Source: Janibacter sp. A1S7 (lineage in GTDB: Bacteria; Actinomycetota; Actinomycetes; Actinomycetales; Dermatophilaceae). Taken from it: a DNA stretch of 64,000 nucleotides. Below are positions 41,453 through 50,164 of the stretch, piece after piece; the stretch's first letter is position 1, and the number at the start of each line of letters is the position of its first letter. The notes under the pieces were generated by a model, which saw only the letters and a list, made by a program, of their open reading frames with translations, did not search any database and was not told the DNA's origin. The DNA is taken from NCBI RefSeq assembly GCF_037198315.1, contig NZ_CP144913.1, positions 1,426,001 through 1,490,000 of the forward strand, given 5' to 3'. The translations under genes were made by a program, and so were the position numbers.

Positions 41453-42613
41453 ATGAGCCACCACGGCGCGCAGCCAGTCCCGCTCCTGCCGACGACCCCA
41501 CGCCTGGACCGGGTGCTCCCGTCCGTCGCCACGAGCCTGGGCGTCCCCGACCTGGCGAAGGCGGGAGACCGGCCCCTCGCGCCGGCCCGTCGGACCGTCG
41601 TCGTGCTCGTCGACGGGCTCGGGGCGCAGCTGCTGGCCCGCCGTGGTGGGCACGCCCCCTTCCTTCGGCGCCTGCTGCAGGACCCGCAGCGGGCCGTGCA
41701 GCTGGACTGCGGCTTCCCCTCGACGACCGCGACGTCGATGGGCAGCTTCGGCACCGGCACGCTGACCGGTGTGCACGGACTCGTCGGCTACGAGGCCTAC
41801 GACCCCGGGACCGACACCGTCTTCAACGAGCTGTCCTGGGAGGACGGCCCCGAGCCGCACCGGTGGCAGCCGCACCCGACGGTGTTCGAGGCGGCGCAGG
41901 ACGCCGGGATCGCCGTCACCCGTATCGGTCCGGGGTATTTCGACGGGTCGGGACTGACCAATGCGGCTCTGCGTGGTGGGGCTTTCATCGCAGCCCGGTC
42001 CCTCGCCGAGCGCGTCGACGCGACGGTCACCGCGGTCCGGGCGGTGCCACGATCGCTGGTCTACCTCTACTGGGGTGACGTCGACAAGATCGGCCACGTC
42101 CACGGCAGCGACTCGTGGCAGTGGGGCGAGGAGCTGGAGGAGGTCGATGCGCAGCTGGCGCGGTTGGCCAACCTCCTGCCGCCCGACACCTCGCTGCACA
42201 TCACGGCCGACCACGGCATGGTCGACGTACCCCTGGACGCCCGTCCGGACATCGCCGAGGAGCCGGACCTCGATGCCGGGGTGCGGCACGTCTCCGGCGA
42301 GCCCCGCTGCCTCCAGCTCCACGTCGAGGACGGGGCCCTGCAGGACGTGCTCTCCGCCTGGCGATCGCGTCTGGGCGACGACGCGCACGTCATCACGGGG
42401 GAGCAGGCCATCGAGGCGGGCTGGTTCGGTCCGGTGACCGACGGGGTTCGCCCGCGCATCGGGGACGTCATCGCCGCCATGACCGGTCCGGTCGCGGTCG
42501 TCGACTCCCGCCGCCACCGTCCGCTGCTGCGCGGCCTGATCGGGGTGCACGGCTCGATCACGGCCGAGGAGGTCGCCATCCCGTGGCTGGAACTGCCGGC
42601 ACGGGAGTCCTGA
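41453..42613 (+). CDS. Alkaline phosphatase superfamily protein (nucleotide pyrophosphatase/phosphodiesterase type)
   Basis: The 386-residue protein has the superfamily metal and nucleophile pattern: VVVLVDGLGAQLL (metal Asp), the nucleophile threonine in FPSTTATSMGSFGTG, YWGDVDKIGHVHG (Asp/His metal ligands) and ITADHGMVDVP (Asp-His). A final GVHGS supplies the last histidine. There is no signal peptide, so it is likely cytoplasmic. It would hydrolyse phosphodiester or phosphonate bonds, but the substrate is not evident. It sits in a row with DUF5998 and the thymidine kinase gene (1-nt gap), as in other actinobacteria. Confidence 0.85.
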   Translation: MSHHGAQPVPLLPTTPRLDRVLPSVATSLGVPDLAKAGDRPLAPARRTVVVLVDGLGAQLLARRGGHAPFLRRLLQDPQRAVQLDCGFPSTTATSMGSFGTGTLTGVHGLVGYEAYDPGTDTVFNELSWEDGPEPHRWQPHPTVFEAAQDAGIAVTRIGPGYFDGSGLTNAALRGGAFIAARSLAERVDATVTAVRAVPRSLVYLYWGDVDKIGHVHGSDSWQWGEELEEVDAQLARLANLLPPDTSLHITADHGMVDVPLDARPDIAEEPDLDAGVRHVSGEPRCLQLHVEDGALQDVLSAWRSRLGDDAHVITGEQAIEAGWFGPVTDGVRPRIGDVIAAMTGPVAVVDSRRHRPLLRGLIGVHGSITAEEVAIPWLELPARES

Positions 42614-42614
42614 C

Positions 42615-43295
42615 GTGGCCCAGTTGTGCTTCTTCGCCGGGACGATGGACTGCGGCAAGTCGACCCTGGCCCTCCAGATGGACCACAACCATCGGGCCCG
42701 TGGCCTCGTCGGCGTGATCTTCACGCGGCTGGACCGCTCGGGCGAGGCACGTCTGTCCTCGCGGCTGGGGCTGTCCACCCCGGCGGTCGAGGTGGGGGAG
42801 GACCTCGATTTCTGGGACACGGTCGTCGCGCAGCTGAGCGCCGGGGCCCGTGTGGACTACCTCATCTGCGACGAGGCGCAGTTCTACACCCCGGAGCAGG
42901 TCGAGCAGCTGGCGCGGATCGTCGATGAGCTGGACATCGAGGTCTTCGCCTTCGGCATCACCAGCGACTTCCGCACCGAGCTCTTCCCGGGCAGCCGGCG
43001 CCTGATCGAGCTCGCCGACAGCACGCAGGTGCTGCAGGTGGCAGCGCTGTGCTGGTGCGGGCGGCGGGCCACGCACAACGCCCGCGTCGTCGGCGGTGCC
43101 ATGGTCGTCGAGGGCGAGCAGGTCGTCATCGGCGACACCGCGGAACCGGTGGAGCAGGGCGAGGTCGAGTACGAGGTGCTCTGCCGCCGCCACCACATGC
43201 GCCGGATGAGCTCCACCGCCGCCCACGCGGCAGCGCTCTCGGCCGACGTGCTGCCCTTCGACCTGAACGCCTGCCCGGTCCCGCCGTCGACCTGA
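42615..43295 (+). CDS. tdk: Thymidine kinase, type II-like
   Basis: The 226-residue protein has the P-loop AGTMDCGKSTLAL (residues 8-20), the acidic VDYLICDEAQFYTPEQVEQL for the catalytic Glu, and the lasso-domain region ARVVGGAMVVEGEQVVIGD. The zinc site is reduced relative to E. coli Tdk but still offers CWCGRRATHN and CRRHH cysteine/histidine groups. It phosphorylates thymidine with ATP for pyrimidine salvage. The start GTG is 1 nt after the upstream stop. A terminator follows. Confidence 0.85.
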   Translation: MAQLCFFAGTMDCGKSTLALQMDHNHRARGLVGVIFTRLDRSGEARLSSRLGLSTPAVEVGEDLDFWDTVVAQLSAGARVDYLICDEAQFYTPEQVEQLARIVDELDIEVFAFGITSDFRTELFPGSRRLIELADSTQVLQVAALCWCGRRATHNARVVGGAMVVEGEQVVIGDTAEPVEQGEVEYEVLCRRHHMRRMSSTAAHAAALSADVLPFDLNACPVPPST

Positions 43296-43315
43296 CCCGG
43301 GCGATCGGCCACCGG

Positions 43316-43343
43316 CACGAAGGGGGCCGGGACCCCCTTCGTG
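43316..43343. terminator. Perfect bidirectional hairpin terminator
   Basis: CACGAAGGGGG (43316-43326) pairs with CCCCCTTCGTG (43333-43343) across a 6-nt loop. It lies between the convergent tdk and sepH genes. Confidence 0.88.
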
Positions 43344-43344
43344 G

Positions 43345-44631
43345 TCAGTCCCGGGTGGTCCCGAACATCACGTCGTCCCAACTCGGCACGCTCGCGCGAC
43401 CCTTGCGGTTGCGGCCGCGATCCGACGTCGACTTCTTCGTGCCGGATGAGCCCTCCTCCTCGGTCTCGTCAGCGGAGGGCGTGTCCGCGCCCCGGTCCGT
43501 CTCGTCCTCCACCGACGGTTCGCCGTCGATGGAGGACCCACCGGACTTGGTCGGTTCCTGTGCCGTGTCGTGGTCCGTCTGCGCGGCGGACGCCGTCTCC
43601 TCGGTGGAGTCCGGCGCCCCCGACCCGGGGGCCACGTCGTCCTGCGCGGCCTCGGTCGGTGCCGTCGGTGCCGACGAGCCGGTGGGCTCCTCGGCCCCCT
43701 CGGCCCCCTCGGCCCCACCGGCCTCGTCGGGCTCCTGCGGGGCCGGCGTCGGGCTCGGCGCGACCGGTGCACCCGCGTTCTTGGCCGCGACGTCCTTCGC
43801 ATGCGGCCCGCGGGCTGCGGGTGGACGCTCGTCGTCCGTCTCGAAGGGCAGCGCGTTGTCCGGTTCCGGGGCGTCGGCGGTGCGATCGCGCTTGCGACCA
43901 CCCCTGCGCCGACGACGGGCGCCGGAGTGCTCACGCATGGAGGCGATGAGCTCGTCCGGGTCTGCGCGGTGGGCCCGCTCGGCCCGGGACTCCTCGACCT
44001 CGACGTCGAAGACCGCGGTCGGTCGGTGGACGGCGGTGGGGACGGGGCCCTCGGGCGCGTCGGCCTCGGAGAGCCACTTCGCCTCGTCGTTCCTGGCGAC
44101 GACGCTCATCCCGGGTACGTCGAACCACCAGGTGGCGTTGCGCTCCCGTCCGCCGGCGGTGAAGGAGGCGGAGACGGTCCACTGGCCCTCCTCGTTGCGG
44201 CGGGCGTCCCACTGGACGGACGAGTTCTCGACGCCGCGACCGGCGAACCGGGCCCTGGCCCGGTCAGCGAGGGTCTCCGGGTCCCCGTTGGCGTTGGTGC
44301 CCCGCATGCGCACGGCCCGGGCCCGCTCGGCCACGTGCTCGCGCTCGGCGAGCACCGGTCCCTCGAACCGGGCGATCTTGTCCAGGTCCCATCCGGTGCG
44401 TGCGGAGACCTCGTCGGCGGTCGCGCCGGCACGGATCATCGCCTGCACCTCGCGGGGGCGCACGTTGTTGTCGATGGCGATCTGCAGCTGCCCGAGCCGC
44501 GGACGGTCCCGACGGGCGGCGGCGCGCAAGGGCTCGTCGATCCGCAGACGGTACTCCTCGCCCGTGGAGTCGTCGGTCACCACGAGGTGCTCACCGTCAT
44601 CGTGTACCCCGATGAGTCGCAGGTCGCGCAT
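43345..44631 (-). CDS. sepH: SepH, actinobacterial cell-division protein
   Basis: The 428-residue protein (MRDLRLIGVHDDGEHLVV) has the DUF3071 N-terminal domain. It includes a helix-turn-helix-like segment (RPREVQAMIRAGATADEVSA, then RTGWDLDKIARFEGPVLAER). A long, acidic, low-complexity middle and the conserved terminal motif GRASVPSWDDVMFGTTRD follow. Streptomyces and mycobacterial SepH bind FtsZ and promote its assembly. The ATG at 44631 is preceded by GAGAGGGAT. It is divergent from the ferrochelatase gene. The middle region is unusually rich in glutamate, serine, proline and alanine. Confidence 0.92.
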   Translation of the reverse strand: MRDLRLIGVHDDGEHLVVTDDSTGEEYRLRIDEPLRAAARRDRPRLGQLQIAIDNNVRPREVQAMIRAGATADEVSARTGWDLDKIARFEGPVLAEREHVAERARAVRMRGTNANGDPETLADRARARFAGRGVENSSVQWDARRNEEGQWTVSASFTAGGRERNATWWFDVPGMSVVARNDEAKWLSEADAPEGPVPTAVHRPTAVFDVEVEESRAERAHRADPDELIASMREHSGARRRRRGGRKRDRTADAPEPDNALPFETDDERPPAARGPHAKDVAAKNAGAPVAPSPTPAPQEPDEAGGAEGAEGAEEPTGSSAPTAPTEAAQDDVAPGSGAPDSTEETASAAQTDHDTAQEPTKSGGSSIDGEPSVEDETDRGADTPSADETEEEGSSGTKKSTSDRGRNRKGRASVPSWDDVMFGTTRD

Positions 44632-44711
44632 CAAGATCCCTCTCGTCAGTCGTCCTCGGCACGACTCTGCCACCTGTCGTGCCCGATCAGGGAACGCACA
44701 CGCCGCCGGGA

Positions 44712-44723
44712 TACCTTGGGTCC
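44712..44723 (+). promoter_or_regulatory. Candidate -10 element for leaderless ferrochelatase mRNA
   Basis: TACCTT (44712-44717) lies 6 nt before the ATG at 44724. Confidence 0.55.
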
Positions 44724-45833
44724 ATGCCCAGCCCGGATGACGTGCACGCCCTGCACCCGTACGACGCGGTCCTCCTGCAGTCCTTCGGCGGACCGGAGGG
44801 GCCCGACGAGGTGCTGCCCTTCCTCCGTCGGGTCACCGCCGGACGCGGGGTGCCCGACGAACGCCTGATCGAGGTGGGGGAGCACTACCACCGCGTCGGT
44901 GGGGTCAGCCCGTTGCCCGCGCTCAACCGGCGACTCGTGGCCGACCTGACCGCCGAGCTCGAGGAGCGGGGCCACTCCCTTCCCGTGGTGCTGGGCAACC
45001 GCAACTCCGCCCCCTTCGTCAGGGACTCGCTGGGCGAGTTGGTGGCGAAGGGGGCGAGCCGGGTCGTCGTCATCGCCACGAGCGCCTGGCGCAGCTACTC
45101 CTCGTGCCGCCAGTACCGCGAGGGCCTCGCGGATGCGGCCGAGGGCTTCCCCGGGCTGGCCCTGGACAAGGTGCGTCCCTTCGGCGAGCACCCCGGTTTC
45201 GCCGGCATCTTCGCCCGCGACACGCTGGCCGCGGCCCGCGATGCGGTGGAGCGGGTCGGGGCGGAGCACGTCGCGCTGCTCTTCGTCACGCACTCCATCC
45301 CCGACGCGATGGACGAGACGTCCGGGCCCGGTGACAGCGATGGCCGGGCGTACTCCGCCGACCAGGCCGAGACGGCGGCGGCGATCCTGGCAGAGGTCGA
45401 CACCGTGCTCGGCACGGACCTCTCGGGCGGCCTGGCCTTCTGCTCCCGATCGGGCTCGCCCCACACACCGTGGCTGGAGCCGGACGTCAACGACCGGATG
45501 CGCGAACTCGTGGACGAGGGGATCCAGCACGTGGTGGTGGTTCCCCTCGGCTTCGTCTCCGACCACATGGAGGTCGTCCACGACCTCGACGTCGAGGCCG
45601 CGGAGACCGCCGCCGAGGTCGGACTCGGCATGACGAGGGTGACGACACCGGGTGCGGACCCGGCCTTCGTGGCCGGTCTGGCCGACCTGCTGCTCGAGCG
45701 TGCGGCGGAGGCGAGGGGCGAGGAACCGGTGCGGGCCACGTGGCGCGACCTGGACTCCCACCCCTCGGTGTGTCCCGTCGGGTGCTGCCCCAACCTGCGG
45801 ACCGCCGCGCCGGCCCTGTGTGGGATGGACTGA
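44724..45833 (+). CDS. hemH: Ferrochelatase (coproporphyrin-type in actinobacteria)
   Basis: The 369-residue enzyme has LLQSFGGPEGPDEVLPFLRR, the SPLPALNRR block, RNSAPFVRDSLGEL, the catalytic histidine in LLFVTHSIPDAM, the glutamate-rich strand FVSDHMEVVHDLDVEA and a C-terminal set of cysteines (Cys350, 354, 355 and 366). The latter resembles the [2Fe-2S]-binding tail of actinobacterial ferrochelatases. It inserts ferrous iron into a porphyrin. In this phylum the substrate is usually coproporphyrin III, but sequence alone does not prove it. The inositol-phosphatase-like gene starts 1 nt after its stop. Confidence 0.94.
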   Translation: MPSPDDVHALHPYDAVLLQSFGGPEGPDEVLPFLRRVTAGRGVPDERLIEVGEHYHRVGGVSPLPALNRRLVADLTAELEERGHSLPVVLGNRNSAPFVRDSLGELVAKGASRVVVIATSAWRSYSSCRQYREGLADAAEGFPGLALDKVRPFGEHPGFAGIFARDTLAAARDAVERVGAEHVALLFVTHSIPDAMDETSGPGDSDGRAYSADQAETAAAILAEVDTVLGTDLSGGLAFCSRSGSPHTPWLEPDVNDRMRELVDEGIQHVVVVPLGFVSDHMEVVHDLDVEAAETAAEVGLGMTRVTTPGADPAFVAGLADLLLERAAEARGEEPVRATWRDLDSHPSVCPVGCCPNLRTAAPALCGMD

Positions 45834-45834
45834 C

Positions 45835-46698
45835 GTGGACATTCCCGTGCCCCCTGCGATCGACCCGGTCGCGCTCAGCGAGATCGCCGAGCGGGTCGCG
45901 CTCGAGGCCGGTCGGCTCATCCTCGACGAGCGTCCCCGCGATCTCGGGGTGGCCGAGACCAAGACGTCGGACACCGACATCGTCACGGTCATGGACCAGC
46001 GCAGCCAGGACCTGCTGCTGACCCGCCTGGGCGAGCTGAGACCCGACGACGGCTTCCACGGGGAGGAGCGCGGTGGCCGGGCCGGCACCTCGGGCATCTC
46101 CTGGGTCGTCGACCCCATCGACGGGACCGTGAACTACCTCTACGACATCCCGGCCTACGCGGTCTCGGTCGCCGCAGTCGTCGGTGACCCGAGCACGCCC
46201 GGGACGTGGCGTCCCGTGGCGGCGGCGGTGGTCAACCCGTTGTCGCAGGAGTGCTTCACCGCGGCCCTCGACGCCGGGGCGCACCGAACCGTGGGTGCCG
46301 GTCCTCGCCGCCGCCTGCGCGTGGAGGACGCCCCGCTCGGGGTGTCCCTGTGTGGGACCGGCTTCGGCTATGACGCCGACCGCCGCCGCTGGCAGGGCGC
46401 GGTCGTCGCCGAGGTGCTGCCGCACGTGCGGGACATCCGGCGCCTCGGCAGCGCGGCCCTGGACCTGTGCCGGGTCGCTGACGGGAGCCTCGACGTCTAC
46501 TACGAGCGCGGTCTCAACCCCTGGGACCTGGCGGCCGGTTGGCTGGTCGTCACGGAGGCAGGGGGAGTGGTCACCGACCTCGAGGGCGGCCACCCGGGCG
46601 CGACGATGACCGTTGCCGGCGGGCTCGGCAACCACGCCGACCTGCGTGCCCTGCTCGGCCGGGTGGTGGCCCGCGTCGGTCAGGAAAAGGACCACTGA
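45835..46698 (+). CDS. Inositol monophosphatase family phosphatase
   Basis: The 287-residue protein has the two metal-binding IMPase motifs GEERGG (Glu) and WVVDPIDGTVNYLYD (Asp, Asp), followed by the C-terminal NPWDLAAGWLVVTEAGG. These coordinate two or three magnesium ions and catalyse removal of phosphate from inositol phosphate or a related sugar phosphate. Histidinol phosphate and fructose bisphosphate are other known substrates of the family. No discriminating residues are visible. The GTG is coupled to hemH by a 1-nt gap. Confidence 0.9.
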   Translation: MDIPVPPAIDPVALSEIAERVALEAGRLILDERPRDLGVAETKTSDTDIVTVMDQRSQDLLLTRLGELRPDDGFHGEERGGRAGTSGISWVVDPIDGTVNYLYDIPAYAVSVAAVVGDPSTPGTWRPVAAAVVNPLSQECFTAALDAGAHRTVGAGPRRRLRVEDAPLGVSLCGTGFGYDADRRRWQGAVVAEVLPHVRDIRRLGSAALDLCRVADGSLDVYYERGLNPWDLAAGWLVVTEAGGVVTDLEGGHPGATMTVAGGLGNHADLRALLGRVVARVGQEKDH

Positions 46699-46827
46699 GC
46701 GGTTCAGGCTGGCGCCTGACGGGTAGATGGGGCACAATCCGGCGCGCCGGGCACAAATTCGGCAGTTGTTGCGTTGTCAACGGCGCACCACGGTTCCAGC
46801 CCTGCTAACCCCAAGGATCCAGGAGAA

Positions 46828-47127
46828 ATGGCGACTGACTACGACGCTCCCCGCAAGTCCGACGACGATCTGTCCGAGGACTCCATCGAGGAGTTGAAGA
46901 CCCGACGCGGAGACGCGAGCTCGTCCAACGTCGATGTCGACGAGACGGAGATGGCCGAGGGCTTCGAGTTGCCCGGTGCCGACCTCTCCGGCGAGGAGAT
47001 GTCGGTGCGGGTGGTTCCCCGCCAGGCGGACGAGTTCACCTGTACGAGTTGTTTTCTCGTGCACCACCGCAGCCAACTGGCCGAGGACGGGAAGAACGGA
47101 CCGGTCTGCACCGAGTGTGCTGCCTGA
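46828..47127 (+). CDS. DUF4193 zinc-ribbon protein
   Basis: The 99-residue protein begins MATDYDAPRKSDDDLSEDSI. It is strongly acidic for 70 residues and ends with a metal-binding FTCTSCFLVHHRSQL...VCTECAA, a CxxC...CxxC ribbon. This is DUF4193, found throughout actinobacteria next to dut. AGGAGA lies 3-8 nt before the ATG. The 129-nt leader from 46699 has two copies of a CACAAT/CACAAA element and a TTGTTGCGTTG stretch, possibly promoter parts. The role is unknown; an acidic tail plus zinc ribbon suggests a nucleic-acid-enzyme partner. Confidence 0.92.
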   Translation: MATDYDAPRKSDDDLSEDSIEELKTRRGDASSSNVDVDETEMAEGFELPGADLSGEEMSVRVVPRQADEFTCTSCFLVHHRSQLAEDGKNGPVCTECAA

Positions 47128-47130
47128 CCG

Positions 47131-47610
47131 GTGCCTGACACCCCGCGACCTCGCGTCCCGGTGCACCTGGTGCACCGGGACGCCGTCCTGCCCACCTACG
47201 CCAAGGACGGCGATGCGGGCGCGGACCTGACCTCGGTGGCCGAGGTGGTCCTCGCTCCGGGCGAGCGCGTCCTCGTGCCCACCGGGGTCAGCCTCGCGCT
47301 GCCCCGGGGATGGGTCGGGCTGGTCCACCCACGATCCGGTCTCGCAAGCCGGCACGGCATCTCGCTCGTCAATGCGCCGGGGACCGTGGACTCGGGGTAC
47401 CGGGGGGAGATCCGGGTCAACCTGGTCAACCTGGACCCGCGTGATCCCTTCACCATCCGCGTCGGGGACCGGATCGCGCAGCTGGTGCTGCAGGAGGTGG
47501 GCGAAGGGGAGTTCCTCCCGGTGGATTCGCTTCCACCCAGTGACCGGGGGGACACTGGACATGGATCCAGCGGGGGCTTCGGCCCCGTGTCGACGACAGG
47601 ACGAGGATGA
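47131..47610 (+). CDS. dut: Deoxyuridine 5'-triphosphate nucleotidohydrolase
   Basis: This 159-residue trimeric dUTPase has all five motifs: DGDAGADL (1), [12 protein letters not shown] (2), [14 protein letters not shown] (3), GDRIAQLVL (4) and the C-terminal [13 protein letters not shown] (5). Motif 5 closes over the active site. It hydrolyses dUTP to dUMP and pyrophosphate and so limits uracil incorporation. The GTG start is 3 nt after the DUF4193 stop, and the DUF3710 gene overlaps its last 4 nt. Confidence 0.95.
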   Translation: MPDTPRPRVPVHLVHRDAVLPTYAKDGDAGADLTSVAEVVLAPGERVLVPTGVSLALPRGWVGLVHPRSGLASRHGISLVNAPGTVDSGYRGEIRVNLVNLDPRDPFTIRVGDRIAQLVLQEVGEGEFLPVDSLPPSDRGDTGHGSSGGFGPVSTTGRG

Positions 47611-48380
47611 TGTTCGGCCGGAAGAAGAAGCAGGTCTCGCAGGACACGGCGAACGAGAGCCCGCAGACGCAGTCGTCCCAGGTGGACGAGCCGGGCACGG
47701 CCGGTGCCTCCCGGCACCTGCCGGAGACCCCTGCCGACACCGTCGGGCAGACGCGTGCCGTCGACGGTCCGCGGGACAGCGTCGATGTCGACGACCTGGA
47801 GTCGCTGGTCGACCTCGGGTGCGTGCACGTGCGACCTGCACCCGGCATGGAGCTGCGCCTCGAGTTGGACGCCAAGACCAACGACGTGTCCGGGCTGCAG
47901 ATGGGCAACGATGACGGCAACGTCCAGGTGCAGGTCTTCGCGGCACCCCGCTCGAGCGGGATCTGGGACGAGATCCGCGGCGAGATCAGCGAGATGATCT
48001 CCGGCAACGGGGGCACCGTCGAGGAGACCGATGGCGTCTTCGGGACCGAGCTGCATACCCGACTCGCCCAGACCGGGCCGCAGGGACGCACCGTCTTCGC
48101 GCCGGCCGTCTTCGCGGGGGTCGACGGGCCCCGGTGGTTCCTGCGTGCGGTCTACTCGGGTGCCCCTGCGATCGACGAATCGGCGCGTGCCGCGTTCGAC
48201 GAGTGCGTGCGCTCGATCGTGGTCACCCGCGGTGAGGAGCCCCGCGCGCCCCGCGAGATGCTGCCGCTGACGATGCCCGCCACCGCGGAGCAGGGTTCGA
48301 CCGGGACCGACGAGGACGCTCCTGCCGACGATGACCTCCGGCCCTTCGAGCGAGGCCCCGAGATCACCGAGGTCCGCTGA
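47607..48380 (+). CDS. DUF3710 family protein
   Basis: The 257-residue protein starts [13 protein letters not shown], has a long acidic, disordered segment and then a compact domain. That domain includes [53 protein letters not shown] and [15 protein letters not shown]. This is the DUF3710 family found downstream of dut in many actinobacteria. The ATG overlaps the dut stop by 4 nt and the stop shares a base with the next ATG. Function is unknown; the conserved chain of couplings suggests that it is made with dUTPase. Confidence 0.9.
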   Translation: MMFGRKKKQVSQDTANESPQTQSSQVDEPGTAGASRHLPETPADTVGQTRAVDGPRDSVDVDDLESLVDLGCVHVRPAPGMELRLELDAKTNDVSGLQMGNDDGNVQVQVFAAPRSSGIWDEIRGEISEMISGNGGTVEETDGVFGTELHTRLAQTGPQGRTVFAPAVFAGVDGPRWFLRAVYSGAPAIDESARAAFDECVRSIVVTRGEEPRAPREMLPLTMPATAEQGSTGTDEDAPADDDLRPFERGPEITEVR

Positions 48381-48742
48381 TGACCACCCTCCTGCGACGG
48401 CTGGTCGACCTCGGTCGCTCCGACGACGACGTCGCCGCGGGAGAGCTGCGGGAGGCAGCGAGCGCCCACGGGTGCCGACCGGTCCAACCGGACACCGACC
48501 GCGAGATCGTCACCGTCGCCGGCGCCATTGCCGCCGTCACCCTGCGGCCGCGGGCGACCGTCCCGGCGCTGGTCGCGACGCTCGACGACGGCTCCCTGGC
48601 CATCCAGCTGGTCTGGTTGGGCCGTCGACGCATCGCCGGCATCGAGCCCGGCGCCTATGTGAAGGTGCACGGCCTGCTGTGTCGGCCGGGTGGTGTGCCG
48701 ACGATCTACAACCCGGCCTACGAGCTGATGCCCCGTGGCTGA
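48380..48742 (+). CDS. OB-fold nucleic-acid-binding protein
   Basis: The 120-residue protein shows an OB-fold pattern after a helical N-terminus: VTVAGAIAAVTLRPR, PALVATLDDGSLAIQLVWLG and RRIAGIEPGAYVKVHGLL. No catalytic domain is present. In Streptomyces and mycobacteria a protein of this type lies between DUF3710 and DUF3159, as here. It may bind single-stranded nucleic acid, but there is no direct evidence. Its last 8 nt overlap the DUF3159 start. Confidence 0.85.
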   Translation: MTTLLRRLVDLGRSDDDVAAGELREAASAHGCRPVQPDTDREIVTVAGAIAAVTLRPRATVPALVATLDDGSLAIQLVWLGRRRIAGIEPGAYVKVHGLLCRPGGVPTIYNPAYELMPRG

Positions 48743-49463
48743 CGCTGTCGGCCCACCACCGGAGCCCGATCAGCCCACCGTCGAGGCCCTGATCCGCCGG
48801 CGACTCGGTGAGGCCCTCGGCGGCGTGCGCGGGTCCCTCGAGACGACCATGCCGATGCTCGCCTTCGTCATCGTGTGGGCGACGACGAAGGACCGCACCC
48901 TCTCCCTGGGCGCTGCCGCCGGTCTGACGCTCGTCCTGGCGCTGGCCCGCATCGTGCAGCGGCAGACGCTGCAATTCGTCCTCAGCTCGGTCATCGCCAC
49001 CGCACTCGCCGCCTTCTTCGCCCTGCGCTCAGGGCAGGCCGAGGACGCCTTCCTGCCCGGGATCCTGACCTCGCTCGTCTGGCTCGTCGGCTCGATCGTG
49101 TCGGTGCTCGCCCGATGGCCGGTCGTCGGCCTGATGGTCGGTGCGGTCGATCAGCAGGCGGTGGCCGAGGGTGACTGGTTCCGGTGGCGTCGCAACCCCG
49201 CGGCGGTGGCCGTGTGCAGTCGACTGACGCTCGTCATGGTGGCCGTCTACGCCATCCGCGTCGGCGTCATGGGGCCGCTCTACCTGGCCGACCACATCGC
49301 CGGCCTGACGATCACCAAGGTCCTGCTCGGGTGGCCGCTGTGGGCCGCCGCCGTCGCGGTCATGGGCGCGATGCTGCTCAAGGGCCACACGCCGATCGAC
49401 CCCGGTGACGCGTTGGTCCACCCGTCCGACCTCGGGCGGGAGCCGGCCACCCCGGGGGAGTGA
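48735..49463 (+). CDS. DUF3159 membrane protein
   Basis: The 242-residue protein has five to six hydrophobic helices. TMPMLAFVIVWATTKDR, LILALARIVQR-like segments and VVGLMVGAVDQQAVAEGDWFR with RRNPAAVAVCSRLTL match DUF3159. A cytoplasmic N-terminal helix contains RRRLGEALGGVRGSLETT. No transporter signature is apparent. It ends the dut operon 12 nt before the convergent trkA gene. Confidence 0.88.
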   Translation: MADAVGPPPEPDQPTVEALIRRRLGEALGGVRGSLETTMPMLAFVIVWATTKDRTLSLGAAAGLTLVLALARIVQRQTLQFVLSSVIATALAAFFALRSGQAEDAFLPGILTSLVWLVGSIVSVLARWPVVGLMVGAVDQQAVAEGDWFRWRRNPAAVAVCSRLTLVMVAVYAIRVGVMGPLYLADHIAGLTITKVLLGWPLWAAAVAVMGAMLLKGHTPIDPGDALVHPSDLGREPATPGE

Positions 49464-49475
49464 CCCCCTTCGCGC

Positions 49476-50162
49476 TCACTCGCTGCTGTGGTGCCGGGCG
49501 GGCAGACCGGGGCGCATCATCGCCTCGAGGCGGGGCTCTGACTCGGTCGTGGTGAGGAAGAGCAGCTCGTCCTGGGCCTCGAGCGCGTCGTCGGCGCTCG
49601 GACCGATCGGCCGGGCATCGCGGATGATGCCGACGAGGAGTGTGTCCTCGGGGAAGTCGATGTCGCCGACCCGTCGACCGACGTTGGGGTTGTCCGGCGG
49701 GAGGGTGATGCCCGCCATCGACGCGCTGCCCTGCTGGAAGTCGAAGATGCGCACGAGGTCGCCCACGCTGACGGCCTCCTCGACGAGTGCGGTCATCAGG
49801 CGCGGCGTGGACACCGCGACGTCCACCCCCCAGGACTCGTCGAACATCCACTCGTTCTTCGGGTTGTTCACCCGGGCGACCGTGCGGGGGATGCCGAACT
49901 CGGTCTTGGCCAGCAGGGAGACGACCAGGTTGGCCTTGTCGTCGCCGGTCGCGGCGACCACGACGTCGCCGGTCTGCAGCTCGGCTTCCTGCAAGGTGGC
50001 GATCTCGCAGGCATCGCCGACGAGCCAGTCGGCACGCGGGAGCCGGGACATCCGCTCGTCCGTCGTCGCCCTGTCGATGAAGAGCACCTCGTGCTCGTTG
50101 ATGAGCAGCTCCTGGGCGATGGACATGCCCACGGAGCCGGCTCCGACGATGATGACGCGCAT
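49476..50162 (-). CDS. trkA: TrkA-family potassium uptake regulatory subunit (second)
   Basis: The 228-residue protein has an N-terminal Rossmann RCK_N domain (MRVIIVGAGSVGMSIAQEL, then LFIDRATTDERMSRL and VVAATGDDKANLVVSLLA). An RCK_C-like domain follows (RIFDFQQGSASMAGITL to LLFLTTTE). It would bind NAD(H) or ATP and gate a Trk/Ktr potassium channel. The companion gene lies 2 nt upstream on the same strand. The corresponding mycobacterial genes are ceoB/ceoC. No channel subunit gene is in the window. Confidence 0.9.
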   Translation of the reverse strand: MRVIIVGAGSVGMSIAQELLINEHEVLFIDRATTDERMSRLPRADWLVGDACEIATLQEAELQTGDVVVAATGDDKANLVVSLLAKTEFGIPRTVARVNNPKNEWMFDESWGVDVAVSTPRLMTALVEEAVSVGDLVRIFDFQQGSASMAGITLPPDNPNVGRRVGDIDFPEDTLLVGIIRDARPIGPSADDALEAQDELLFLTTTESEPRLEAMMRPGLPARHHSSE

Positions 50163-50164
50163 GG